Positions 44,116-51,890 of a DNA stretch of 64,000 bases are shown here, in pieces. The position numbers and the translations under genes were made by a program. The notes below the pieces were generated by a model that searched no databases, was not told the DNA's origin, and saw only the letters and a list, made by a program, of their open reading frames with translations. The first letter of the stretch is position 1, and each line of letters starts with the position of its first letter. Source of the stretch: Clostridia bacterium (GTDB lineage: Bacteria; Bacillota; Clostridia; Monoglobales; Monoglobaceae); assembly GCA_017397725.1 (NCBI GenBank), contig JAFQIA010000007.1, forward strand, positions 43,152 through 107,151, written 5' to 3'.

Positions 44116-44508
44116 AATAACACCTCCGTCTATTAAATAGGTAGTTAATTTTTATAACGCCCCTCTTTAACAGCCGTTGGCACGGCGTACATAGCATTTC
44201 AGCTCCGCCGGGTTCTCCGCCGGGTGCGTACACAAGTATCAATTACTAACTGTATGTTTCATCGCATCCCGATTTGCCAATCAATCGGTTTATAGTCTGA
44301 TATTCTTCGCTCGTGCAAGAAAATAGCAGTCTTGGCGTATCAACTAATGTGCTGGCGACTTTTACCGCCCATACAGTCTTACGATTAAAAAGGTGCTATT
44401 CAGTTGTCAAGGAGCAATAGATGAATTCACTTCATCTTTGGAAGTCCCCCCTGCTTCGGGGAAGTGCGGGGAAGTCCAAAATGTCTGGAATAGCTTTAAA
44501 TTCACTCA
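44116..44508 (-). other. Long GC-richer non-coding leader upstream of the excisionase-like gene
   Basis: About 390 bases without a credible gene. On the minus strand it starts with TTGACA near 44420, has small hairpins (GGCG/CGCC; GATT/AATC), a direct repeat CCCGGCGGAG / CCCGGCGGAG near 44200-44220 and a hairpin GCCGT/ACGGC near 44175. It ends at the excisionase ribosome site. It is richer in GC than its neighbours. It may be a regulated leader or a structured RNA. Confidence 0.5.
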
Positions 44509-44847
44509 TTAACTTTCTGACGGTTTTGAAAATTTGTTGATAACATTTATCAACATTCTTTTATCATTTTCGCTTAAATCATCAAGCAATCTCAATAACA
44601 AACTTTCTTCGTCATTGGTTAAATATGATTTCGGTGAATCGTATTCCATTTTAAGAAAGATACCGCCGCTATTACCGGGACGGGTTTCAATAGGCATCAC
44701 ACTGCTCAGGAACACAATATCATTCAATATTGTCTGTTTGCTAACGCCATACTTGTCCATTAAAATTTTAGTTGTCGTTGCCTTTTCTTTAACCAACAAC
44801 AACCTGATGCCTTCTCTTCGTTCATATGTTGTCAGTCGTTCCTTCAC
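44509..44847 (-). CDS. HTH transcriptional regulator (DeoR/HTH_11-like)
   Basis: 112 residues. The N-terminal winged HTH (ERREGIRLLLVKEKATTTKI, then YGVSKQTILNDIVFLS) is as in DeoR- or WYL-type regulators, but there is no ligand domain; the rest is a short acidic helical tail. GTG 44847 is preferred to GTG 44856 because the latter abuts the GGGGG site. Same strand as the excisionase gene beyond the long leader, so it may control excision. Exact family uncertain. Confidence 0.65.
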   Translation of the reverse strand: MKERLTTYERREGIRLLLVKEKATTTKILMDKYGVSKQTILNDIVFLSSVMPIETRPGNSGGIFLKMEYDSPKSYLTNDEESLLLRLLDDLSENDKRMLINVINKFSKPSES

Positions 44848-44978
44848 AGTGAGCACCCCCTTTCTTGGTACCCATTATACAAGTCAAAGGTCAAAGCCAC
44901 CTTGACCTTTGAAAAAAAAGTTGAAAAAATTTTTCGCAGGTCAAATATCAACAAAAGGGATGCATTATTCCAATAGAC

Positions 44979-45027
44979 AAAAAAGACCATAGAAAGCCTA
45001 TCAACGATAGAATTTCTATGGTCTTCT
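44979..45027. terminator. Terminator-like stem-loop, both strands T-rich
   Basis: Arms GACCATAGAAA / TTTCTATGGTC around a 17-base loop; six Ts follow on the minus strand and TTCTTT on the plus strand. Confidence 0.75.
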
Positions 45028-45115
45028 TTAAGTATAATATGTAGTTTAGGTATAGGAGGAGATAAATCAGAATATAAGTTTCTCATACAAGTACCTCGTA
45101 ATTTACGCAAGCCCA

Positions 45116-45152
45116 ACAAAAATGCACTACGGTTACAGTTGCCGCAGTGCAT
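45116..45152 (-). terminator. Terminator downstream of the small ORF and XRE regulator
   Basis: On the minus strand, ATGCACTGCGG / CCGTAGTGCAT with one mismatched pair and a 9-base loop, then TTTTTGTT. Confidence 0.8.
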
Positions 45153-45180
45153 CCACTTGTGAAACTACAAGAACCTTATA

Positions 45181-45258
45181 TTACCTTGTCTTTAACACAT
45201 CAAAAGCAACACCCCGACAACTAAAATTAAATTCATAGACTTCTACGATAACTGTCAC
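45181..45258 (-). CDS. Predicted 25-residue peptide next to the XRE regulator
   Basis: GTG start with AAAGGAGTG 7 bases upstream, 25 codons (MTVIVEVYEFNFSCRGVAFD, then VLKTR) and TAA, then a terminator 29 bases on. It follows the XRE-family gene by 26 bases on the same strand. Size, single cysteine and position suggest a small regulatory or signalling peptide, but this is a prediction from a ribosome site and an open frame only. Confidence 0.45.
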   Translation of the reverse strand: MTVIVEVYEFNFSCRGVAFDVLKTR

Positions 45259-45284
45259 GGATATCACTCCTTTCGATATGTACC

Positions 45285-45635
45285 TTAATCTGACACCTTC
45301 TTTTTTTCTTTAACATTTTTAATGTAATATTCAACAGCCTCAAGTAAGATTGCTTTTTCTTCCTGTGATAATAGCTGTAGTCTTATATTGATTGAATTCG
45401 TTAAATAATCAGGAGTATTTTCTTTGTATTCTATTCCTGCAAGATAGTCAAGGGATACCCCGAGCATCTGAGCTATTTTAAATACCTTTTCAAATTCCGG
45501 TCTTGCGAGTCCGTGTTCAATCTTTGAAAGATATCGCTGTCCGACACCGACTTTATTTGCAACAACATCCTGTTTATATTTTAACTTGGTTCTTTCGACC
45601 TTCAATTTGTGACCTAAATCTTCATAATTCATCAT
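45285..45635 (-). CDS. XRE-family HTH regulator
   Basis: About 116 residues. N-terminal HTH_3 domain: LGHKLKVERTKLKYKQDVVA, NKVGVGQRYLSKIEHGLARP and the LGVSLDYLAGI end near residue 65. The C-terminal half is helical and acidic. Typical of element-borne repressors. ATG 45635 is preferred over GTG 45641 by spacing to AGGAAG. Confidence 0.88.
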   Translation of the reverse strand: MMNYEDLGHKLKVERTKLKYKQDVVANKVGVGQRYLSKIEHGLARPEFEKVFKIAQMLGVSLDYLAGIEYKENTPDYLTNSINIRLQLLSQEEKAILLEAVEYYIKNVKEKKKVSD

Positions 45636-45641
45636 TTTCAC

Positions 45642-45987
45642 TTCCTGTCGTGTACCTTATATTTTATCAAATTTTGTCGTAAAAATAAATGCCTCAACCC
45701 TGCATCTTTAGAACTGTATGTAACAGTTTTGATGGAATTATGATGAATCACGATATTTAATTAGAATAAAAAATGAGTTTTGGGGAAAGTCGCACTTTTC
45801 TATTATATCACAATACGCCACCTGAATACATTTCTCATTTTTAGTTCCACCCATCGTTAAAGAGTAAAAAACAACGGTTGGCAGAAACATCATACCAACC
45901 GCAGTTCATATATTTATCATATTTATTTTGACTTAGGTTAATTTCACTTATAAGCGGTATTACTCCATTTCACTAAATATTAGGTTC
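45642..45987. other. AT-rich gene-free stretch
   Basis: 346 bases between two minus-strand genes. Apart from a GGTTGG/CCAACC arm pair near 45874-45898, I see no gene or clear regulatory element beyond the presumed promoter of the XRE gene. Confidence 0.5.
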
Positions 45988-46701
45988 TTATTGACGATTC
46001 TTTAAATTTTTAAGAATGTCATTTATATTTGATTCGTTTGTAACACCCGGATAATCCTGTTCAAAGCCTATCAAGATTTCTTTTGAACGCTTTTCTTCAG
46101 CATTAGTAGAAGCATATACCTGCTCATAATTTCCGGTATTTATTGCATCTCCAATAAACTTCTTTGAATCTGTCGGAAAATCATCCCAACCACCATATAG
46201 GTTATTTACAGCTATATTTATCATTTCTAAAGTGATCGGTTCATCCTTCTTTTCATGTTCTGCCAGAATTCCTATAATGTCCGATAAGTCATTTTTGTAT
46301 TTTCTTCCCGAACGAAGTTTCATAGCTATTAAGTATTCAGATGCTATGGTTCGTATTTCTAAAACATTAGAAAATGTCTTATAATGTACGGAAAATTCAT
46401 TTAACTTTGGAGAATAAGAGCCGGTACGCATAAAATCTGTGTTAAGCCATCCGTTAGGCAATTCATATTTATCTCCAACTCTGTTTATGGCATCTTTCAT
46501 AGAAGATGCAGCATGTATGATCGCATCTACATCAGTTGTCATATCTCTAAAACCATAATTAACGAGTATTGCTGCACCGCCAATCAGAATAATTTCAGCG
46601 GGCATAGATTTACCATTGATTTTTCTAAACTCTTTTGCGAGTTCTTTCAAATAAGTGTCAAGATTTTCCTTTGTGAAAACATTTTTGTTATCAGATGACA
46701 T
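45988..46701 (-). CDS. DUF6036-type nucleotidyltransferase, candidate toxin
   Basis: 237 residues. AEIILIGGAAILVNYGFRDM-TTDVDAI near residue 38-65 is the GG...DxD core of an NTase fold as in AbiEii/MenA-type proteins. Later YLIAMKLRSGRKYKNDLSDI is the conserved lysine/aspartate segment of the same families. It overlaps the upstream HTH gene by 11 bases, so the two are translated together. ATG 46701 has GAGGTG upstream. Toxin function is inferred from fold and pairing. Confidence 0.75.
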   Translation of the reverse strand: MSSDNKNVFTKENLDTYLKELAKEFRKINGKSMPAEIILIGGAAILVNYGFRDMTTDVDAIIHAASSMKDAINRVGDKYELPNGWLNTDFMRTGSYSPKLNEFSVHYKTFSNVLEIRTIASEYLIAMKLRSGRKYKNDLSDIIGILAEHEKKDEPITLEMINIAVNNLYGGWDDFPTDSKKFIGDAINTGNYEQVYASTNAEEKRSKEILIGFEQDYPGVTNESNINDILKNLKNRQ

Positions 46702-47260
46702 TGCGCACCTCACTTTCTACGATATTAAATCGTCTGAACTCAGGAATAGCATCACGATAGGCTTCTTCTTTTATAGCTTCGCTTTTTGATACAGCAAAAG
46801 CAGTTAATATACTTACCGGATAAACCGTCTCCTGTAGCTTACACCTTCTTATGTCATTATAATCTGCACAAACAGGAACATTGTTCTCTCTGCTTATATA
46901 ATCGAGCATAGCAAGCAGATATAAACTTTCGGGATACCACTCTTTATCATATAATTTACGAATTTCATTATTTTCAAGTGTATCTATGATAAACTGAATA
47001 TCGCCCTTTTCTTTTACCTGATGGCAAACATTACTCTTATACAATTCAAAACTGCTTCTGGTTTCAAAGCAAGGTTCAAGTAATGTTTCCATTGGAACAT
47101 CAAGTTCTTTTGCAAGTTTATATATTGTTTCAGCAGTACATTTTTCAAGCTGTGCTTTGCCACTTAATATATCTGTTATTGTTGTATAAGGGATGCCGCT
47201 ATTCTTGGATAAGCGATAGCGAGTTATATTTTTATCTTCCATTATTCTTTGGATTGTCAT
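46691..47260 (-). CDS. HTH protein, candidate antitoxin/autoregulator
   Basis: 189 residues. N-terminal XRE-type HTH (MEDKNITRYRLSKNSGIPYT, then TITDILSGKAQL and KLAKELDVPMETLL) followed by a 120-residue helical domain without a recognised family. ATG 47260 has AAGGTGG at good spacing. The promoter just upstream contains the palindrome TCGGTTGACCGA in its spacer, which is what autorepression by this protein would need. Confidence 0.75.
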   Translation of the reverse strand: MTIQRIMEDKNITRYRLSKNSGIPYTTITDILSGKAQLEKCTAETIYKLAKELDVPMETLLEPCFETRSSFELYKSNVCHQVKEKGDIQFIIDTLENNEIRKLYDKEWYPESLYLLAMLDYISRENNVPVCADYNDIRRCKLQETVYPVSILTAFAVSKSEAIKEEAYRDAIPEFRRFNIVESEVRNVI

Positions 47261-47285
47261 ATTAATCCACCTTCTTTCAATATAT

Positions 47286-47314
47286 ATTATATCGGTTGAC
47301 CGAGATAATGTCAA
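47286..47314 (-). promoter_or_regulatory. Promoter and operator of the HTH/nucleotidyltransferase pair
   Basis: Minus strand TTGACA (47309-47314), 17-base spacer, TATAAT (47286-47291), both perfect. The spacer holds the 12-base palindrome TCGGTTGACCGA (47292-47303). Confidence 0.88.
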
Positions 47315-47390
47315 TAGTTTTCGCAAAATTTATAAAAAAAGACTTGTATATAGTTTCTACCATACACAAGTCTTTTAATCATTTATGGGA

Positions 47391-47663
47391 TTATTTGAGC
47401 ATATCTTTGAACGCCTTACCTACCTTGAAAGCAGGAACTTTGCAAGCCGGAATCTCAACCTTTGCTTTTGTCTGAGGGTTAGTTCCAACACGAGCTGCTC
47501 TCTCACGAGCCTCGAATGTACCAAAACCTACAAGCTGTACTTTATCTCCAGCCTTTACAGCATCTTCAACTGTATCAATAAAAGCCTTGAGCATAGCTTC
47601 AGCATCTTTTTTTGATGCACCTGATTTTTCTGCAATAGCAGCAACTAATTCAGTTCTATTCAT
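47391..47663 (-). CDS. HU-family DNA-binding protein
   Basis: 90 residues, full-length HU: NRTELVAAIAEKSGASKKDA start, KVQLVGFGTFEARERAARVG (flank of the DNA-binding arm) and NPQTKAKVEIPACKVPAFKV near 60-80. Element-encoded HU probably assists integrase or replication nucleoprotein complexes. ATG 47663 has GGAGGTG 6 bases upstream. It stands alone after the parB terminator. Confidence 0.93.
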   Translation of the reverse strand: MNRTELVAAIAEKSGASKKDAEAMLKAFIDTVEDAVKAGDKVQLVGFGTFEARERAARVGTNPQTKAKVEIPACKVPAFKVGKAFKDMLK

Positions 47664-47715
47664 TATATTCACCTCCATCTTGGAACATTATACCATAAAA
47701 TTCTATGTTTTACAA

Positions 47716-47752
47716 CAAAAAATAGCCGCAGAGGAACTAAATCCTCTACGAC
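47716..47752 (-). terminator. Terminator of the parB-led gene run
   Basis: On the minus strand GTCGTAGAGGA / TCCTCTGCGGC, six-base loop, then TATTTTTTG. It lies 24 bases past the parB stop. Confidence 0.85.
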
Positions 47753-47775
47753 TACCTTTTGTGACATCAATCTCC

Positions 47776-48606
47776 TTATGCACAGTTGCGTTCTTTCCAT
47801 TCTTCGAGAATATCCCACAAGGCATTTTCACACTGCTTACGAGTGTAATTAGCCGGGAAGTATTTACGGAGTTTGGAATAATCTATTGATAATGTAGTTT
47901 CTATTTCATCAACGGATAGTATTTTGAAGATTTCATCTTCATTCAATGTACCGTCAAGAAACTTCTTTTTAAGTTTTTTTGCCTGTTGCAAATTCACTTT
48001 GCACTCTACAAATTCAATCTGATTGTTTAATGCAACCTGCATCTTAACATTCAAAAAAGATATTTCTGCACCTGCTGTAACGGGAATGATTTTCTTATCA
48101 ACCTTATCCAACAAGTCGAGTATCAATTCTGTAAGGCGTATGTACCGTCTTATCTGTCTTCCGCTTTTATCAGCATCTTTTCCTATTATTTCTGAGCTGA
48201 TCAGCAGAATTTCATCATCCGCATCTAAAATTTCTTTTTTGCCTTGATGTTTGATTGCATCCAATTTAAGTTTATAAGCATACGCTTTTTCACTTGGCAA
48301 GAGATTTTCTCGTTGCAGATTACAGTCAACAAGCATAATAGCCGCTTCATCATCATCCAGCTCCATAATGGTAGCAGGGATTTCAGTTACACCGGCAATT
48401 TCACAAGCACGCTTTCTTCTGTGTCCTGAAATAATTTCATACTTGTTGTTTTTTATCTGTCTAACGATAATCGGCACAAGAACACCAACAATCTTGACAC
48501 TTTCTGCAAGTTCTGTCATTGCCTCATCATCTATCACATGAAATGGTTGAGCCTCGTAAGGCACAAGATCTTTCAGCGAAAGATTAACTACTTCTTTATG
48601 CTGCAT
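47776..48606 (-). CDS. ParB/Spo0J-family protein
   Basis: 276 residues. The N-terminal ParB CTPase/nuclease-like domain has GVLVPIIVRQ near 42 and ISGHRRKRACEIAGVTEIPA near 60-80, then NLQRENLLPSEKAYAYKLKLDA near 100-120 and an HTH region with SGRQIRRYIRLTEL near 155. No ParA is adjacent. ParB-related proteins are one of the two namesake parts of PRTRC cassettes, whose other members occur at 57.2-62.5 kb. ATG 48606 has GGAAGG upstream and overlaps the previous gene by 11 bases. Confidence 0.9.
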   Translation of the reverse strand: MQHKEVVNLSLKDLVPYEAQPFHVIDDEAMTELAESVKIVGVLVPIIVRQIKNNKYEIISGHRRKRACEIAGVTEIPATIMELDDDEAAIMLVDCNLQRENLLPSEKAYAYKLKLDAIKHQGKKEILDADDEILLISSEIIGKDADKSGRQIRRYIRLTELILDLLDKVDKKIIPVTAGAEISFLNVKMQVALNNQIEFVECKVNLQQAKKLKKKFLDGTLNEDEIFKILSVDEIETTLSIDYSKLRKYFPANYTRKQCENALWDILEEWKERNCA

Positions 48607-48919
48607 AGGCAACCTTCCTTTCAGGCAATCGAGAGAATGTATGTTTTATAATATCTTTGAATGGCTCTTGATGAGAAAAGTCCACATGAGTCCATTCTTC
48701 ATATATCTGTTCTAAAACATTCCCACGAAATGACAGAATCCTTTTAATCATCTCTCCCGTAAACTCATAACCGTTCATCAGAATGATGTAAATTTCTTCG
48801 ATACAAAAAATCTTATATGACCGGTCATAAATCTCTGTTGAGTTAAGCGAAAGGAGTTCTTTTTTGAATTCGGCATAATCATTTTCTATTCTCTGTATTA
48901 CACGATTTCTTCTTTTCAT
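48596..48919 (-). CDS. Hypothetical protein
   Basis: 107 residues, charged and mostly helical, no family recognised. ATG with GGAGGT 5 bases upstream. It overlaps parB by 11 bases and the preceding gene by 4 (ATGA), so it is part of a coupled gene run and may assist ParB. Confidence 0.7.
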   Translation of the reverse strand: MKRRNRVIQRIENDYAEFKKELLSLNSTEIYDRSYKIFCIEEIYIILMNGYEFTGEMIKRILSFRGNVLEQIYEEWTHVDFSHQEPFKDIIKHTFSRLPERKVAYAA

Positions 48920-49443
48920 AAACTACCTCCGAAAACATTATATACGACATTGTTTTCAAACAACTGTTTAGGTGTATAGGTTCCGATTAGTCTTGTTACC
49001 TTTTCATCATAACCCTTTGCACCTTTTTCCCACTGTTGTTTTGATAACTCATACAACTTTTGACTGAATTCGTTTTTGAACCCAAGCACTCTCATTGCCT
49101 TGATAATACTTGAATCCACATCAACGAGAAACACAGGCATAAAATATCCTTGCTTGCCGGGATTTTTCAAACGAAATTCTTTGTATAAAGCCATATTGAA
49201 AGGCATATTGAAAGACATTACATTATTAAGATTTATGTTTACGAAAATAACATCTTCAATGTAAGACAGCGAAACATAAATCGGTCCTTTATCAACCGCT
49301 TTAATTTCTTCATCTGTTATATTGCTTAATGTTATCGTGCATTCGCACATATTATCTCGTGTCTCAAATGTTCCGCCTTCGCCAACTAACACGCCGTCAA
49401 ATTTTTCGCCTACTGAATATAGTTTAAAACCATACTGTTCCAT
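48916..49443 (-). CDS. Hypothetical protein
   Basis: 175 residues, mixed alpha/beta, no recognised family. The N-terminal half looks beta-rich (GPIYVSLSYIEDVIFVNINL near 65) and the C-terminal half helical (KLYELSKQQWEKGAKGYDEK near 140). ATG 49443 has GGAGGT 7 bases upstream. Tightly linked to its neighbours. Confidence 0.7.
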   Translation of the reverse strand: MEQYGFKLYSVGEKFDGVLVGEGGTFETRDNMCECTITLSNITDEEIKAVDKGPIYVSLSYIEDVIFVNINLNNVMSFNMPFNMALYKEFRLKNPGKQGYFMPVFLVDVDSSIIKAMRVLGFKNEFSQKLYELSKQQWEKGAKGYDEKVTRLIGTYTPKQLFENNVVYNVFGGSL

Positions 49444-49458
49444 AATGTTTACCTCCAT

Positions 49459-49944
49459 TTATCTGATGTTCACATATAATTTGAGTGGTCTGGATAAATC
49501 AACCTCTGCATATTCTTCCTCTATAGCATCAACTTCATATCTTCCGTTTAGCGTTGCCGTAGTTCCTGTGTGGTGTTTACTATTGCTTTCTTTCCAGCAC
49601 TCTTTAATACTCTTGTATAAAGAAAGTTTTTCTGCAATATCATATTCACCAGCACAAGCCATTGCATTACCAAAATAAACATATTCTGTCGAACTGCCTT
49701 TAAGATAGAACCCATATGTAATAAGTCTTTTCTGCATCTTTCTTCTGCTGCGAAGAAAATGTTTTACTTCTGCAACAACCTTTTCTTTTTCGCCTTTTGA
49801 CAACAGATAGCCCCACATATATCCCGATGTATCCACATCAAGTTTTTTGTACGAACCATCAGCTTGCAAAAGTGAGATATAGAAAGTTTCCGGTGCATAC
49901 TTATAACCAAGACCTACTCTGAAACATCTGCTTACTTTTGACAT
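49459..49944 (-). CDS. Hypothetical protein
   Basis: 161 residues, unknown. Begins VSRCFRVGLGYKYAPETFYI; a GNAMACAGEYDIAEKLSLYK segment is near 100. The acidic EEEYAEVDLSRPLKLYV tail is near the end. ATG 49944 has GGAGGTG 8 bases upstream and overlaps the HAD gene stop by one base. Confidence 0.7.
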   Translation of the reverse strand: MSKVSRCFRVGLGYKYAPETFYISLLQADGSYKKLDVDTSGYMWGYLLSKGEKEKVVAEVKHFLRSRRKMQKRLITYGFYLKGSSTEYVYFGNAMACAGEYDIAEKLSLYKSIKECWKESNSKHHTGTTATLNGRYEVDAIEEEYAEVDLSRPLKLYVNIR

Positions 49945-50507
49945 TACTTTACACCTCCACAAATATTGACTATCAGCTCGTAAATCTCTTTCCACGAAGA
50001 TACTCTAATCATTCCGTTTGCTTCCGCATCATAATTTTGATTATGTGGCGCATTCATAAGGAATTTTCGATAATCTCCGCCGATGTGATTATGTACTGCA
50101 TCATCAATTAAAATATCGCCTTTAATCATTTGTTTTTTGCTGGTTACAATAACATTTCTCCAAGAGATATACGGAAAATACTTTAATATCACTTTTTCAA
50201 TCTTAGGTTGAAATGTTTTATAATGTGCACTTGTGACAACATAAACATTATGCCCGTCATCAATCAGTTTCTTTATGTACTTTACACTGCCTTCAATGGG
50301 CTGAAGTTCATCCCACAATTCAGGATCGTGAAGAGGTGCATATATCTGCTCCTTTGTCAGTGCAGTAAAAATCTGCATTAAATCCCATACACAAATATCT
50401 GAGTTTTTGATTGACAATCCGTATTGCTTATTTAAGCGTGCTATCCAAACACTCATAAGGTCAACCATAGTATCATCCATATCAACCAGGATTGTTAGTT
50501 TCTCCAC
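49944..50507 (-). CDS. 5'(3')-deoxyribonucleotidase-like HAD phosphatase
   Basis: 187 residues of the HAD superfamily, NT5C type. The nucleophile motif ILVDMDDTMVDL is near residue 5-16 (DxDxT), motif II is TSAHY near 92, and the later acidic motif is ILIDDAVHNH near 128. Such enzymes dephosphorylate nucleoside monophosphates. Phages and elements often carry them to alter nucleotide pools. GTG 50507 is chosen because AAAGGAGG lies inside the longer open frame, 8 bases upstream. Confidence 0.85.
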   Translation of the reverse strand: MEKLTILVDMDDTMVDLMSVWIARLNKQYGLSIKNSDICVWDLMQIFTALTKEQIYAPLHDPELWDELQPIEGSVKYIKKLIDDGHNVYVVTSAHYKTFQPKIEKVILKYFPYISWRNVIVTSKKQMIKGDILIDDAVHNHIGGDYRKFLMNAPHNQNYDAEANGMIRVSSWKEIYELIVNICGGVK

Positions 50508-50697
50508 TTTCTTTCCTCCTTTTTTCATCTTCATCTTTAGGGCAGTAGTTTTTGTATTTACATATTGGCAAATCCCTTAATTTCACACCATCAAGTCTTT
50601 TTTCCTTTGCGACCTGATAAAGACACAAGGGCAATCCCTTTCCCAAAGGATGAATTACATACACACAATCTTCAACAGGTTTCTTGATTTTTGCCAT
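50482..50697 (-). CDS. Hypothetical small protein with four cysteines
   Basis: 71 residues, basic, with four cysteines (residues 11, 25, 46 and 52), the last two in CKYKNYC. The spacing might bind a metal. The charged tail is KDEDEKRRKESGE. It overlaps the HAD gene start by 26 bases. Function unknown. Confidence 0.6.
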   Translation of the reverse strand: MAKIKKPVEDCVYVIHPLGKGLPLCLYQVAKEKRLDGVKLRDLPICKYKNYCPKDEDEKRRKESGETNNPG

Positions 50698-50702
50698 AGT
50701 AA

Positions 50703-51023
50703 CTACGCTGCCATCCTTTCTAACACTTGTTTTTCAGGTGCATCGAATTCTTCGCTGCCGCATCTTTTACGGAACATCTCATCTTCCGAACCGAGCCTCA
50801 GCCATACCTCACTTGGATAAACAAGCATATTGCATACCATATCTACTACTGTAAATTCTGCAACATCTTTATACCATTCAGGTTTATATCCATTCATACA
50901 TTGAATTCTTTTACACCAGTCGTACTCCATCTTGAATTTATCGCCTATATTGAATGCAGTATCCATTTCAACCTCATCAGGTTTCCATGTATCCCTGGCA
51001 CCCTTTAATACCTTTAATAACAA
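50703..51023 (-). CDS. Hypothetical protein
   Basis: 106 residues, unknown. TTG start supported by GGAGG 7 bases upstream. Contains a short AEFTVVDMVCNMLVYPSEVW segment (SH3-like barrel possible, as in small element proteins annotated as modifying or capping factors). No firm assignment. Confidence 0.6.
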   Translation of the reverse strand: MLLKVLKGARDTWKPDEVEMDTAFNIGDKFKMEYDWCKRIQCMNGYKPEWYKDVAEFTVVDMVCNMLVYPSEVWLRLGSEDEMFRKRCGSEEFDAPEKQVLERMAA

Positions 51024-51034
51024 TTTTCTTCCTC

Positions 51035-51349
51035 CTACAGATATGTTTTATCAATTTGTTTCTCATTTTCATCAAGCCAATAATACGCAGGACACATATC
51101 GCCGAGTTCTCTCTTTGCCTCTCTTTTATGCGAAGCAAGAATGTCTTTGTCGGTTACAATGTAGCCTTCACCCATAATCTCAATACTACCGTTTTTAAGT
51201 TTCTTTACATAATAAAAGAAATTATCATAAGTCCCTTTGAACGGTTCAATAAACAAGGTGAATTCTCCGCCGTACCCTTCGTCAAAAGATTTTGAGCAAT
51301 AATATGCTGCCTTTTTTCTTAGCTTGCTAATTTGCATACTTCCTTTCAT
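51035..51349 (-). CDS. Hypothetical protein
   Basis: 104 residues, unknown. Aromatic-rich (GGEFTLFIEPFKGTYDNFFY near 27). ATG with AGGAGG 5 bases upstream. The same TAACAACCTCCT leader (plus strand) precedes the next gene, showing recent duplication of the intergenic unit or a strong local ribosome-site pattern. Confidence 0.6.
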   Translation of the reverse strand: MKGSMQISKLRKKAAYYCSKSFDEGYGGEFTLFIEPFKGTYDNFFYYVKKLKNGSIEIMGEGYIVTDKDILASHKREAKRELGDMCPAYYWLDENEKQIDKTYL

Positions 51350-51371
51350 AACAACCTCCTAAAAATCTGCT

Positions 51372-51881
51372 TTAATTACTTTCGCATTCAATACTTGCAG
51401 TTTTAGACAATTCTCCCACAATTGACAGAACTGTTTTTTCACTACCTGCTTCCATATAAAAGTCGCTTACTTTTAATATTGATTCATCCGTGATGCCATT
51501 ACACAAAGAACACTCAGGTCTTTTCAAGATAACACCTTCGTCTATGTCTCTGTACGAATAAGGCATAGTTGAAAGAATGTCACAACCACAAGCCCAGCAT
51601 GTATGCAACTTATCGCTGAATATTTCCTTGATTTTTTGCAATGCCGCCTTGTCTTTTCTAAAACACTTTTTCAGCTTCTTGAGGTTCTTTCTGTAAAACA
51701 GAATCAGAACATTCCCATTATCGTCCTCATAATATATCGGGGACAATTCTTCTCTGTGTTTTTCTAATTTTTCTACAAACGGATAAATCTCATTTTCATA
51801 TACAGCGCCCCTTGTATAGAAAGCACAGACAATATTTTTATGATTTGAAAGATGCCATTTGATAGAGTCAACTAACTGCAT
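51372..51881 (-). CDS. Cysteine-cluster protein, paralogue A
   Basis: 169 residues. The C-terminal half carries HTCWACGCDI, then PYSYRDIDEG and ECSLCNG near residues 93-130: a four-plus cysteine, zinc-binding-like module. It is a clear paralogue of the next gene, sharing the order H-x-C-x2-C-x-C, PY-x-YRD, EC-x2-C. Both also share a mid segment ending in a Tyr-Arg/Asp-Lys-rich helix. Function unknown; a zinc ribbon or treble clef is possible. Confidence 0.65.
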   Translation of the reverse strand: MQLVDSIKWHLSNHKNIVCAFYTRGAVYENEIYPFVEKLEKHREELSPIYYEDDNGNVLILFYRKNLKKLKKCFRKDKAALQKIKEIFSDKLHTCWACGCDILSTMPYSYRDIDEGVILKRPECSLCNGITDESILKVSDFYMEAGSEKTVLSIVGELSKTASIECESN

Positions 51882-51890
51882 AACAACCTC

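Noticed and set aside
44844..45152. Open frame of 102 codons on the minus strand
   Set aside because: Its first codons are the arm of a rho-independent terminator and it crosses a second terminator; it has no ribosome site at its start.
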